From Caprimulgus europaeus (Eukaryota; Chordata; Aves; Caprimulgiformes; Caprimulgidae), in contig OU015524.1 in assembly GCA_907165065.1 (NCBI GenBank), positions 54,291,295 through 54,355,294 on the forward strand: a DNA stretch of 64,000 nt. The letters run 5' to 3'. Below, one piece after another: positions 25,326 through 36,400 of this stretch (position 1 is the stretch's first letter; every line of letters starts with the position of its first letter). The notes below the pieces were generated by a model that saw nothing but the letters and a program-made list of their open reading frames with translations, was not told the origin of the DNA and ran no database searches. The position numbers and the translations under genes are program-made.

Positions 25326-25796
25326 TACCCTCCGTGCTGCCTGCCCTTCCTCCCTCGGCTCTCTGAAACCCCGCTCCGCTTCCCGCCGGCCTCCCCCTTT
25401 CCTAGGCGGGCGGCCCACCTACCCACGCCCTGCCACCGCCTCCCTCCCTCGGCGCCGGGCCGGGCCACAGCCAGCGGCGGAGCTGGGCGGCAGACTGTGT
25501 AGTGAGCAAGGGTGAGGGCAGACAAGGGGCTGAAGGGGCCGGGCCGGGCCGCGGCTCCCCGGGGGCCGGGAGGGGGAGGCGCGGCTCCGCCGAAGACCAG
25601 CCGGCGGCCGTTACCCCGCGCGCTCCGCGCGCGTGCGACGGGGGGCGGGGCAGCCGGCGCGCGACACGGAACGCCCGCCCCCGCGTCGCAGGGAGACGGT
25701 AGCCCCCCCCACCCGCACCGCGCGCGGCGCGGCCCCCACCCTGGGGGCGGGGGCGGTGAAGACCCCGCCCCCGCGGCCCCCTCCTCGCCGGCGCCC

Positions 25797-25801
25797 ATTG
25801 G
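25797..25801 (-). promoter_or_regulatory. Inverted CCAAT box (NF-Y type)
   Basis: ATTGG reads on the + strand within GCGCCCATTGGCGCGC. It lies about 70-90 bp upstream of the presumed + strand start near 25,870-25,890, which is the usual spacing for NF-Y sites. On the minus strand it is CCAAT in the direct orientation but would lie downstream of a minus start at 25,870, so it fits + transcription better. Confidence 0.6.
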
Positions 25802-25835
25802 CGCGCGCCGCATCCCGTTAGCACTCGGGGCCCGG

Positions 25836-25843
25836 TCTCGCGA
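25836..25843. promoter_or_regulatory. TCTCGCGA element
   Basis: The palindromic core TCTCGCGA lies in the promoter core between the CCAAT box and the YY1 site. This core is known from CpG-island promoters as a BANP/Kaiso-type element that is sensitive to CpG methylation. The full ten-base form TCTCGCGAGA is not complete here, because TG follows instead of GA. Confidence 0.5.
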
Positions 25844-25887
25844 TGCTGGGCCGCAGCCGCCGCCGCCATATTGTGACACTATTTTGA
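25843..25887 (+). other. Possible 14-codon upstream ORF
   Basis: The only ATG near the promoter on the + strand opens a frame reading MLGRSRRRHIVTLF and ends with TGA. It would act as an upstream ORF only if transcription starts before 25,843. It overlaps both the TCTCGCGA element and the YY1 site, so it may simply be promoter DNA. Confidence 0.25.
25862..25872 (-). promoter_or_regulatory. YY1 site (AATATGGCGGC on the minus strand)
   Basis: The minus strand reads AATATGGCGGC, matching the AAnATGGCGGC consensus of YY1 exactly. YY1 sites of this form typically sit at or just after a start site. In minus orientation it also contains an ATG followed by an Ala run (MAAAAAAQHRETG), which opens a frame running to 25,402. 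That raises the possibility of divergent initiation. Confidence 0.6.
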
Positions 25888-26275
25888 TTTGGAGCGCAGC
25901 GAGCGGGGGGAGGGGGAGCCGGGAGCGACGCGCAGCCGGAGCGGTTCCAGCCGAGGACGGGAGCGGCGCCGCAGGCACCCACCTACTCGCCCACCCCCGG
26001 CCTCCCCGCCTCTCCCGCCCGCGGCAGCAGCACGGACCCCCTCTCCCCTTCCCTTCCTTCTCCTCCTCCTCCTCCCCCCCCTCCGGAGCGGAACGGCGGC
26101 GGCGGCGGCGGGAGGCTGCGGAGCAGGTCGGGTCGGCGGGGTCCCCCCTGCCGGGCGGAGGCGGCGGCGGCGCTGGTGGCGGCGGTAGTGGCGGCGGCTG
26201 CCGTGGTGGGGGAGGCGGAGGAGGAGGCGGAGGAGGAGGAGGAGGCGGAGGAGAAGCAGCAGCAGCAGCAGCAGG
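25870..26275 (+). other. Probable first (5' UTR) exon of an unidentified plus-strand gene
   Basis: The exon is inferred from the promoter core ending near 25,870 and a good donor, CAGG/GTAAGG, with GT at 26,276-26,277. No ATG occurs between 25,870 and 26,275, so the exon is probably untranslated. The frame open to the donor (from 26,176) begins with GTG and encodes Ala/Val, then Glu-rich, then a Gln run. It would matter only if initiation is at a non-AUG codon. The exon contains a TCC run (26,058-26,085), a CGG run (about 26,095-26,112), GGA/GGC repeats (26,150-26,253) and (CAG)6 directly before the donor. The exact transcription start is a guess. I cannot assign the gene, since 5' UTRs are not diagnostic. 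Confidence 0.7.
26092..26274 (+). repeat. CGG, GGC/GGA and (CAG)6 tracts in the first exon
   Basis: Successive trinucleotide tracts fill the second half of the exon: CGG about 26,095-26,112, GGC/GGT about 26,160-26,195, GGA/GGC about 26,203-26,253 and six CAG units at 26,257-26,274, ending one base before the exon boundary. The G-rich strand is the transcribed RNA sense, so quadruplex formation in the 5' UTR is plausible. Confidence 0.85.
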
Positions 26276-29200
26276 GTAAGGCTGACCCCGCTGAGGCGGG
26301 CCTGGTGGCAGCTCCCCGGGCTGATTTCCTGGCGAGGCTGGTCCCATCCCCGGGGGGCTGCAGGGAGAGGCGCGGGGGGCTGTCCCGGCCCGGTCCGCAG
26401 GCCTGATAGGGGCAGCGGGCCCAGGGCGCCGCCGGAGCCCCCTTTCCTCGCCTCGGGCTTTGCCAGGGCGAGGGCAGAGGAGGCCAGTGCGCCGGGAGGG
26501 AGCAGCCCCCCCCACCCCTCATCCCGGCTCGGTGGGGCGGGGTGCGGGTGGGAGTCAGCCACCCCGGCGGGGTGGGGAGGGGAGGGAAGGGCCGGGCCGA
26601 GAAGCCGCCGCGCGGCGGGGCGTCCGGCGAGGGATGGAAACTTATTTTCCTTCGCGAGTCGCGGAAGCTTCCCCCGTGCCGGGAGTGATCCGCAGGGCCC
26701 GCGTCTCCGGGGGCTCGGGGCGGCGTGCGTGGCGGCGGCCCCGGCCTGCCCTGCGGCTGGGGGTTGCGGCGGCCCGGGGAGGAGCGGGGGCGGGCTGCCC
26801 GCCGGTCCCCGGGCTGGGGGCTGGCCCAGCGCCTGGCAGGTGACAGGTGTGAGTGCGCTGGGTGAGACTCCGCCATTTGGGGATGAGTAAGAGGGTGTCA
26901 GAGGTGCGATTTTTTTGGTGCTTGGTGTCTTTGCGGGGGCTGGCTGGGCTCGATTCCATATATAGTATATTTGGGACGTGAGTTTCCATTATTCAAGTCA
27001 GTTTAATTGTTGAGTAGAAATTCTTGAAATGGTTCTGATAAGAGGCACTTTGAAGAGAGGAGATGCACACAGTTTCTTTTCTTCTTCTCTTTCCTTATTT
27101 TGTCCCTCTGAGAGACCTGGGAACGCTGTGCAGAGGAGGTGTGTAGCACTTTGTCTCATTCATAGAAAGGCTTGTGTTAAAAGTCTGAATGCTCAGTCCT
27201 GTGAGAAGTAGCATGGTCTTCAGGGCAGGGCCCTTGTGTTCTTTGTACTTCACCTGGTAGCTCAGCAGAGGCTGGTTTGTGCCCAAGACCTGCAGGTGTT
27301 TCTGTATTAATGATAAGTGCATACTTTAAAAAGTAATTCTGAAGGAATACTTCTTAGCAAGGAGTGGGTTTCAGGCGTGGTTTTCTAGTCATCATAAGTT
27401 TAGGGTATTGGATACAGAGTTAATAAAGAAAGCTGTTTCTGAAGTTCAGCTGTAAAATGCTGAAACTGGTTTTTCATATAGTTTTCAGTACTCCGACTTA
27501 TGTAGATGTTGAAAAGACATACATTAAATACAGGGTCATCCTCTTAGACCATTCATTGTTTTGTAACATAACTTTAGCCACCAAAATGTTACTGCACGTG
27601 CACTGCAGTAAGGAAGGCTAGTGACTACAGCAATAGCAGCGTATTTGTGATTGGCCGCAATTTGCTGAAATCAGGAGTAATTTTCAGCTTAGTTAATGAT
27701 TTAGCAGATAACCAGGCATTTACATTTCATATACATACTTAAACTATTTGTTCTTTATCTGTATTACTGTAATTGGGTTTTGTCAAACCTCAGAATTCTG
27801 GTATCTGCTTTTGGCAAGAGGGAAGTTCCACTGACAAATTAGGAGACGCGTGTCCTCAGCTTCAGTAAGTTCTGCCCTTCAATTTAAATGAAAGTTTTAG
27901 TCACTTGTGGCTGTTATCCATATGTTAAACTTATGGATGCTTATCTGTGGGTAGTACCTTGGCTTGTGCTGCAGCAGAGTGGATGCAGAGCTGACTGAGA
28001 GGGCCTGGGTGACTTTTCTCATGTTGCTTCACAGGAGAGCCTGCAAAGGGGAAGAAGGCTGTTGGTGGAGACATTCAGTTTGGGTCATCCCAGTTTTGTT
28101 TCTGAGAGATGGTTGATAAAGCATCATCGCTATCATTACATGTGGGGGCAGTGCCATCTTCTTGCTATGTTATGCTGCCTTTGCTTACACCAGCTTTCAA
28201 AGACTTTGTGAAATGTAAACTACTTCCCTTCTCAACATCAAGAGAAGTCAAAGGGTTTTTCTCTATTCCTTTAAATTTGCTGATATAAAAATAGAGTTCT
28301 TGAAAATGGGCATTCTTCCTATGACAGTGTCCTGGTTGCAACTTCTCTTTTCCAGCAGTGACCGAATGGAAGAAGATAGTGGTTTTTCTCCTCATAGCAT
28401 TGGTTTGAAGGCTGAGATCCCATGTTGTTTTGTGATGGTCTCTGACTATATAGATAACTGGTATGCTTTTCAAGCCTCTTAGAATTAAACCTGTCATCTG
28501 TTGAAGAGATCATTCTCAACAAACTTTTTTTTTTTTTTTTTTTTTTGCTAGGGAGCTTAAAGACCTTTTGGCAAAATTTATTTGTGAGAGTGTTCTTTGA
28601 AAGATAAAATTAGATTGCTCTTCATCCTATTGCAAGTGCTACCTCCTTATCATGATCTCCATGGCTGGAAATGCTGGAAGGAATAAGTTGATCAGCTGTG
28701 ACCTCAAGTTTATGAAATGACTGTAAATTTAGGACTGAGGGATCAGGCTGATCTTTTCTGAACTGCTGCAAGCGGAATGCTGAACGATGTTGCTGTTGGT
28801 GCTTTTACAGGAAATAGAACAAAAATTCCAGTGATTCAGAACTGGATTTTTTTTTAAAGCTACACTCAAAACTCAAATATTTAAATGATTGAAATGAAGG
28901 TTAACTTTTTTCCCACTAATGTATACAGTGATTCAAGTTGAGGGTTTTTTTTCTGTTTAATTGCATAGTAGGTTATCTCAACTGGAAAAGTATACACTTT
29001 CTATTTCAAGCAGGAGAAATGCTGGTGGATGTTCTAAAACCTCTTGAGCCCTACTTAGCAAACTGATCTGGATTGGATTCCACATATTTAAATGCAACTG
29101 TGAGAGTGAGAAAGCTGTTAGATTTGCAATTGCATAAATTTTTTTATAAACTCTTAATTGTAGTCAGAGGTTTCAGTATAATATTTGTTTCAGTTTCACC

Positions 29201-31430
29201 CTCTTTTGAGAATGTTTACCAAAAAATCACTGACATTAATGCTTTCTCTGATGAAAGTTTTTGTAGAATTTTGTCCTAAGTATAGTAAAGTGGGGAACTT
29301 ACTTCTGTTAAACTGATCAGCAAGCTCAACTGTCATGCAGGAAGGTATTCCAAAGAGCATACAGGTGTTTACTGACATCTTTCTAGCTTTGTGTTGTGCT
29401 GATGTTAGGTTTTGGTGTTCCTTAATCAGTAGTAATTGGGTTCTAGTGAAACCAAGTGAAATAACCAGACATAATTAAAGTAGAAAGATCTATGTTGTTT
29501 GTGTATAATATCCTGATATTCTTGTAACATGTCTGTTGTTGAATGAATGGATGGAGTCACTCAGGATGTTTTTGTTGCCATAGGTGCAGTTGAGGTGTAG
29601 CTAAATATTTAATATTTTTAGAATATGGTAGATTTTTTTTTTTTGGTGGCAAGAAGGTAAGCATAAATTATGGCAATGTGCTAAATAAACTTTGAAGTTA
29701 GTATCTGGCCACAGAATTTTACAAAAAAAGGATTCCTTTGTTTAAAATATGCATTCTATTCTTAGAAAACTGCTATGTGTAATCAATTTTTGTAGCAATG
29801 TGGAAAACTTAGAGCTCTTTCCTGTTCTCAGCACAGTTGAAGATCAAATTTCACTGTCTTTAATGATGAGTGGTTTAAAACTCATTCAGATCCTGGTTGT
29901 ACTATGAGCAGAACTTAATTTTTCTATTATTTAAAAATCTGTGTTTCAGAATTGGTGTAAAACTTGTGTTCCCTTTACTGTTTAGAAAAGCATTAACTTA
30001 GGAACACACAGTGGTAGGAAAAAAACTCGTACATTTCTGTAGGTTGCATACAAGTTAGGTTTTTTAATTTAAAAAAACTCCAAAACCCAACCAAACAAAA
30101 AAACCCCAAAGAACCAAAAAACTGTGCACTTATTAGTCATTATATTGTTAGGCTTGCTAGAATTTACCAAAAAGAGGACAAAGCCGTTATATATGCTCAC
30201 CACTTTGACTTTCTTAAGTTGAATAAACACTCAAATACTAAGTATCTAAAGCTTGTTCCAGAATTAATCAAATCTGGTCCTATGTGCAGGCTGGTCTGCT
30301 GGGGCTGCCAGTGAAGAAGGCAGAGTTCTGCCTGCCTTTCCCCTCGTTGAAGGCATGAATTAGAGTTTTTTTTTTTTTTTCTACAAAGCTGCCAGTTTCC
30401 ACAAAATTTGTAGAAGCCTTTTTTTGAGACTTTTACACCTCCTTTAAAACGTGCTTGAAAATGGTTGCAGGTTGCAAATATTTATTAAAAGGACAAATAG
30501 AACATGTAAATGTGGTTTGGGTATTTTTTTTAAAGAAACTGTAGTTAATTAGACATGCTAGAAGAGGAGTTTTTACAATTTTGGAGTTCCAGATCAGCTG
30601 TTATCACATGGATAAGATGTCGAGATGCACCTATTTTCTGTGGTTGGTTTGGATTTGGTTTTTTTTTTTAGGAAATAGAGTTGCTGTTGGTTTTTATATA
30701 TTTGTGTAGTGTATAAACCATCTTTAATTTGCCTTTCTAAGGAGACAAATCTTGAGCAATTATGTTTTCTTTAATCTCTCAGATTTTGAGTTCATCAGCT
30801 AATTTCAGTAAAGAAATTAGCCAAGGGGCAAGGTCTTAAAAATTTCACATTTTAATAACGTTTAACAAGCTTTGTTAAAATTGATGGCTTCATTGAGTAA
30901 GATTATCTCTTTAGGGGAATGTTTTGCATGAATTTAGCAGTTACCTGTATTTAGCCTGCCAGTTGGCCAGCAAACAATTGTCTGTGGGCTAAGAACATGA
31001 TGTGAAGTGCAGTATTCTTTTCTTCAGTCAGTAGTTAGAGGACATGAGAGGTTAAGTATATTGTGGCTAGTGCTTGGAAGAGAGGGGTAAGATAATAGGC
31101 ATCTGGGATAGAGGTGGAATGTGACTACTTGGAACGCAGGGGCATGGCTGGGACAGAATGCAAATCTATGGGAAACAGGGCTTTGTTAGTTCTGCTGTTC
31201 ATGGGACAGGGCCTTTAGGAGGAAGGTTAGCAGCAGCTGCCAGTTCTGGTTTACTAAACAAAAATTGTGTTACAATAGGCTCTTAAGAAGAGGAAGACTG
31301 GAAAAAAAAAAAAGTGAGGTATGCAAGGTAGCTGAGCAAACTGCTGGGCTGCCAAGATTGTGTTGCAACTGTGGCACACTTTTGACTACAGTGATAGAAA
31401 CTCTTAGGGGTGAGGTGGCTGTTAGATGTT
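26276..31430 (+). other. Start of a long intron of the plus-strand gene (inferred)
   Basis: From the donor to about 26,880 the DNA is still GC-rich with clearly more G than C on the + strand, the skew expected just downstream of a CpG-island start. After that it is ordinary AT-rich sequence with T runs on the + strand (28,525-28,546 with 22 T; 30,366-30,380 with 15 T). I see no coding exon and no recognisable repeat. Around 27,590 a TGCACGTGCA palindrome contains an E-box. Confidence 0.55.
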
Positions 31431-31435
31431 TGGTG

Positions 31436-31594
31436 ATATTGTCGCGGCCGTGCACGCAGAGCCTCTTCCGTGCCCACGTCTGTGTTTGTATGGGTCTGAT
31501 TCAGGGCGAGTGCCTGATGCCTAGCCTGACGCCGTGTATGTACCAGCACGGGGCAAGCATGTGCAACCAGGGAGGGAGGAGTTACTTTGGCTGC
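31436..31594. other. Small CpG-dense patch inside the intron
   Basis: About a dozen CpGs fall in 160 bp (for example GTCGCGGCCGTGCACGC at about 31,441), against a background of very few. It is open on the + strand and ends at a GTAAGA donor-like site (31,595). The + frame is Cys-rich, with CMYQHGASMCNQGGRSYFGC resembling the second half of an EGF-like repeat. There is no clear acceptor. It could be an exon, a small regulatory element, or a captured GC-rich fragment. Confidence 0.3.
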
Positions 31595-32328
31595 GTAAGA
31601 AATGCATGTTATTCTCAAAATAAAGCATTATTTTATTGTTACATTGTGTATAGTTACAGTTTCTTGAGATACCATGACTTAGATGTTTGTCTCATGCTAA
31701 CGGTATAATTTAGACATGCCTCTGTGGGCTGTCACATGCAATGGTATAGTTAATGTACTCCCAGGTCTGATAGATTTATCTGTGAAGATGAGCCATGGTA
31801 GTATCAAATTGTTTTAATAAGCTTGAAATTATTCACTTTTTATTACAGACTAAAGATTTTATGGAGTTCATTGAATCTTGAAATAAGTGTTTATCTGGTA
31901 TACCTCTATTTTATAGATAATGCTAGTAGAAATGGATAAGAAATCACTAGCATGTATGTGAAATACTCATAGCAGCAATTTTAAAATTTTATTTGCTGCA
32001 ACAAATCTTTATTGTTTGAGAAGATGCTTTGCTGCTACCAGGCATATTCATAGGTGACTTGTAGAAACATCAAGCGTAAATATGTTTAGGGAGTAATTCT
32101 TAAGAGAATTCTTAGAGGCTCTCAAAGCTAGGGCTTTGGAATGCATTTTTCAAAGGGAAAAACAGTATCATTTGTTGATCCATCTGTTTATGCATACGTT
32201 CTCAGAATGTCTTTTTCAGCAGAGTAAACTAACTGAAAAAAAGAATGCAGTAAGTTTCAAATTGAACCACCCCACAAGACATTAGTACTTGTTACTCATC
32301 CAATGCCTCAGAAGCTATGACTAGTATG

Positions 32329-32365
32329 TACACTTCATGAAAACTGTCTGTTTTCATGAAGTGTA
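32329..32365. repeat. Perfect 16-bp inverted repeat with 5-base loop
   Basis: The arm TACACTTCATGAAAAC (32,329-32,344) is followed by the loop TGTCT and then the exact reverse complement GTTTTCATGAAGTGTA (32,350-32,365). The match is perfect over the whole arm and stops abruptly on both sides. A transcript of either strand would form a tight 16-bp hairpin. Confidence 0.9.
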
Positions 32366-33205
32366 GCATGTAATTGTGTCCTTTAGCAACTCATTTTGTG
32401 TTTAAACCCTTAAGAAAAGTCTCCATCTCCTGTGTCCATGCTATGCTGCTTACCTCTTTTTACAGTACTCTCCTGACTCTCCTGTCTTTTTTCAGCACTC
32501 ATATTTTTTCTGTTTATTTTTTCTTGACTCTTGAAAAAATCTGCCCCATGTGGAATATATCTCCTCCAGCCACCTTTTTACTGACATCCCATCATATTTG
32601 TAGATGAGCTAGAAAAGAGGAGATCTGTTAATTCCTATCCTTTCTTTACGCTCCATTTCCCTTGCCTAGGCTGTATATACTTCACAACTGAAACACTAGT
32701 GCCCTCGTGTTTATACTTCTTTGGCATTCTTTTTTGTTCTATCTTGTTGGAAACTTTTCTTCCTTCTTAAGAGACCAGTTGAGCACTTGCCATTTCTTTC
32801 TCATTCTGTTTCCCCTTCAGAGTATCAGTTGCTAAGTTTGCCCCTGCTCCATTTAGGCTTTCCCAAGAGAATGAAAGTGTCATGAGTTCTATACTTGGAT
32901 TTCTTCCAGTTCATTCAGCTGGTTCAGACTGCCACTTTCCATTTGTTGGGCAAACACTTGTTTTTTGAAAGGGAATGGTAGGTTATCTTTCTTAGAGAGC
33001 CTTCTTTAATCTAACAGGTTTGAGCCTGGGAACAAAGAGTCTCCAGGGGCTCAGCAACAGTATGCTTAAAAAGGCATTATAAGTTGATAAGTACAAAGCA
33101 GTATTTTTCACGTTGGCTTATGAAGTAGGTTCAGTTAAAAATTATGGTGTCGTGTTCCCTTTTTTAAAAATATTGGTCTTGTCTTTGGTAAATAAGTGTA
33201 ATATT

Positions 33206-33254
33206 TTGTGTGTGTGTGTACCTCAAAGTGTGTGTGTACCTCTAACTGTGTGTT
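33206..33254 (+). repeat. GT-rich 18-bp imperfect tandem repeat
   Basis: Two copies of the unit TGTGTGTGTACCTCAAAG (33,211-33,228 and, with changes in the last bases, 33,229-33,246) are followed by a partial third. They grow out of a short GT microsatellite. Confidence 0.75.
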
Positions 33255-33309
33255 TTAAACTGTCTTGCTGGAATAATTGTCAATACCAGATTATTATATT
33301 TTATTTGTG

Positions 33310-33425
33310 CTTTGGTATTGGCTAGGGAGTTTGACTTGGATTAGGCCCTTTTGTGCAAGGCACTGTATAAATATTTATGAAATAAGTCAATCCCAGAAGA
33401 GTTTGCAGTCCCATGAATAATAAAG
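33310..33425 (+). repeat. Possible ancient amniote interspersed repeat remnant
   Basis: The wording 'GGCACTGTATAAATATTTAT' followed by a 'CCCAGAAGAGTTTGCAGTC' block resembles the 'cell amount ... tied-up unit, sequence of section' type tail shared by several very old amniote repeats. I cannot name the family and the ends are unclear. Confidence 0.3.
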
Positions 33426-36400
33426 TTTGTTTACCAAGATGCATATATTGGATTAGGCAAAGACTTTTAGCCAAGTATTTGTGTTATCTTTCATCTATTA
33501 TGCCTGTTAGTTCTTCAGTCACTTAAAACTGTGCCAATCTTAAAAAAAAAAAGTTAAAAAAAAAATAGTTAAACCTGTTGTTAATAGCTGTAATTCATTT
33601 AGCTGTTTTGACATGACTTGTGAGATTTGTCTGAACAATTCATACAAGAATTATGAAAATACTTGAGTTAGACCCTCACCAGCTTGTATTCATTGGTAGC
33701 TGCTTAGGGTAGAGGTAGGTGTATCAAAGCTGAGAATTCTGTTGAAAGCTGGGACAGTAGATCACACCTATCATGCTTACACTCGGAACTTCAGTCAGAA
33801 TAAGAACATTTTTTTGTAAAATGAGTTGAATAAGGAGAAATTTGACCACTAGCAAATTTTTAAGCAATATAACTTTTTCGTGTATCTGAGTTAGGACTTA
33901 GCATGAATGTATTTGTAAAAGGGGTTGCTAAAGAATTAGTTCCTGTTCCTCTGCACAAAGCACATTTTTATTTCCTGCAATACTTTTTTGATTATTCTTC
34001 CACAGAATCTGGTGAAGGAGAATAAAAGAAATTGTAAGCAGCAGGAGAGAACTGACATTCTGATTATGGAAATTTCTGTTCTTTCCAGCCTCTTCTTTCT
34101 AGCAGGTGATGTGTTAAGCAGTAAGATTCAGAGAAAATACCCTTTTTTTTTTTTTTTTTTTTTTTCCTGCATGGGGTTGAAAACCCCTGTGGTTTCCAGA
34201 CTGAAAGGAAAATATCAGTTCTCCCAGTAGTGCTTTTGTATACATACTGTGAAGGGAAAAAAATCAATATAAATCTGTTATCTTCACTCTTCTGGTTATG
34301 TAGGTCTTGTCTAAGCTGTGAATGTTACCAACATGGCCACATCATTTTGGATGCCTGGAAGAGTGTTATCTTTCCGTATTGTAGCTGTATGCATGCAGAG
34401 GTTGATAGTGTAGCTGCAGTTACACATGCAAAATAGTGTTATTTTTCTGCAAGAGCTTTGATCTTGACTTGTGTGACTAGTTTTGGTTTATTGATACAAA
34501 AATATGCCTTTCTTGCTTTGAAGCGAAAGCTTTAACTCTTTTGTCGGTATTTCTAAGTAAATGTAATACTCTTGGAGTAATAAAACAAAATGTCTTTGAG
34601 ATAGCAGGTTTAAAGCAAAAAAAAAAAAAAGGAAGAATGCAAGCAGTTGTGAGCATCAGGGGCCAGTCTGATAGTTTGCAATGACAGAACAGGGAAGATT
34701 TCTTTCACTGACACAAGCAGCTGGTCTCTGGTACTTGTCTAATCTGTGAGCCAGGTCAGTCTTCTGTACTGAAGGTTAGAAAACTAACCAGAAGAGGTTG
34801 ATTGCTGTTTAACTGTCTTAGGTGATCTCATGGTGTGAGACTAAACCCTTGATGCCGAGGAGCTGTTAGATCACCTTGGTAGTTTCCTATAACTTCACAC
34901 TGAGGGGGGATGTTTTGCACTACAGCAGTGACAGTGTGTGAATTTGCTATCATTTCCTCTCAGTTCACTGATGCGGTTTATAGTATGATCCCACAAATAG
35001 ATTTTTCTGCAAAACTGAGGTATGGTGAAGAAGTGGAAGAAGAGATCAGAATTTAATAAGCCAGTATTGTTGAAGAAAGGTCTACAGTTTCGTAAGAGGC
35101 TAAGAGCAGTGCTACGATAGACAAGCAGGAAGACCAGTACAAGAATTCATCTCTGCCCACTGTGGCACTGCAGTTGTTCACAGGTCACCAACTAAATTGC
35201 CAAAATGATGCAAATTAAAAGCTAGCCCTTCAAAAAGTAGGACAGGAACTAGTTGAACTGACTTTACCACAGAACCCACATATGTGGAGTCTACCACTGT
35301 GTGAAATCTTCATCAGCAGCCTACCTGGGTGAAAGATGGTATCAGTAATCTTTCCCCTGTTATCTGGAGATAATCAAGGAGTCTTAAATGCTTTCAACAA
35401 GCATGTTTTAATTAGTGAGCTTTAGTGATGGTGCCTATAAGAATCCTACCAGTCTTCTCTTTGTCCATAAGAATGCTAGGTTTTTCTAAGGTGTTTAGTC
35501 ATTAAATATTCTAGTGCAGTTTTGGAATAGAGTAGAAAATTCAGATCCCATTGAAACTAGTGAAAGTGTGGCTAGTAGGTGTATAACCTATGGAAAGAGA
35601 AAAAGATGGAGAGAATAATTTAGAAAAGAGGTGCACCACTTGTTGACACTTGAGGAAAGATGTGGTTGAAATGGAACAGCAAAACAGATGTCTTGTAGAG
35701 GTGTTCTCATTCCACCTGCGTACTACAAGAGAGTATTATTTGAGCTGCCCTAGAGTTCAGAGCCTTTTGTAAACTTCAGTGGTTATGAGAGGAAACTAGT
35801 GAATCTATTAAATTATAACCTGCTACTAGCCAGTTAGTGACTATAAAGCTTCATTTTAAAATGAGTAAATTAAACTTAGTATGTAAGTGTTCTCTTTCTT
35901 TAAATTGCCAGTTTTAGATGGACTTTGGAACATAATAGTAGTTGCCAATCTGGTCTGCATGTTTGGATCCTAGGCTGGCAGATACTTACAACTTTTTCAA
36001 GCTAAAGCTTGATGCAAATATCCATCTGTGTACAAAGTGCTGTATGAAACACAAGTGTTTAAGCCTTATCTAGGTGCGGAAATTTGATATTATTTCTTTC
36101 TTGGTTGTGTTTGTTATATTGGTTTTACTTTTTTCTCATGGATTTTTAGTTTCAAGTAAATTCCCTGCGACAGAGTATCTTAAAGTACCACCTAATGGTA
36201 TTAGCAGAGTTGATGGAGCTACAGGCTTCCTTCCTGTTGAAACTGGCCAAAAGAACAGGCCAAACTGTAGCTTGTGTTTCTGCAGTGTAGAGCCAATAGC
36301 AACTCTCTGGAATGTTTTTTCCACTCCCCATCAATGAGTGGGGAAATTCTTGCCAAAGCAAGTGAGATCTTGAGACCTGCAACTTGACTCAACATAATAT

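Larger units (their letters stand above)
25326..26880. promoter_or_regulatory. CpG island promoter, probably bidirectional
   Basis: GC content and CpG density rise abruptly at the end of the CR1 and stay very high for about 1.5 kb, falling off near 26,880. The core at 25,630-25,880 has multiple GC boxes (GGGGCGGGGC and GGGGGCGGGGGCGG types), an inverted CCAAT box, a TCTCGCGA element and a YY1 site. No TATA box is seen. This is the usual architecture of a broadly expressed vertebrate gene. The long open frames through the island on both strands (up to 396 codons on the minus strand) come from the lack of AT-rich stop codons and are not genes. The + direction is supported by the first exon with its splice donor at 26,275/26,276. 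Confidence 0.93.

Noticed and set aside
25325..26876. Very long open frames through the CpG island on both strands (396, 297, 255, 227 codons)
   Set aside because: Extremely GC-rich DNA has almost no stop codons. The products are Pro/Arg/Gly/Ala runs in all frames, mostly with alternative starts.
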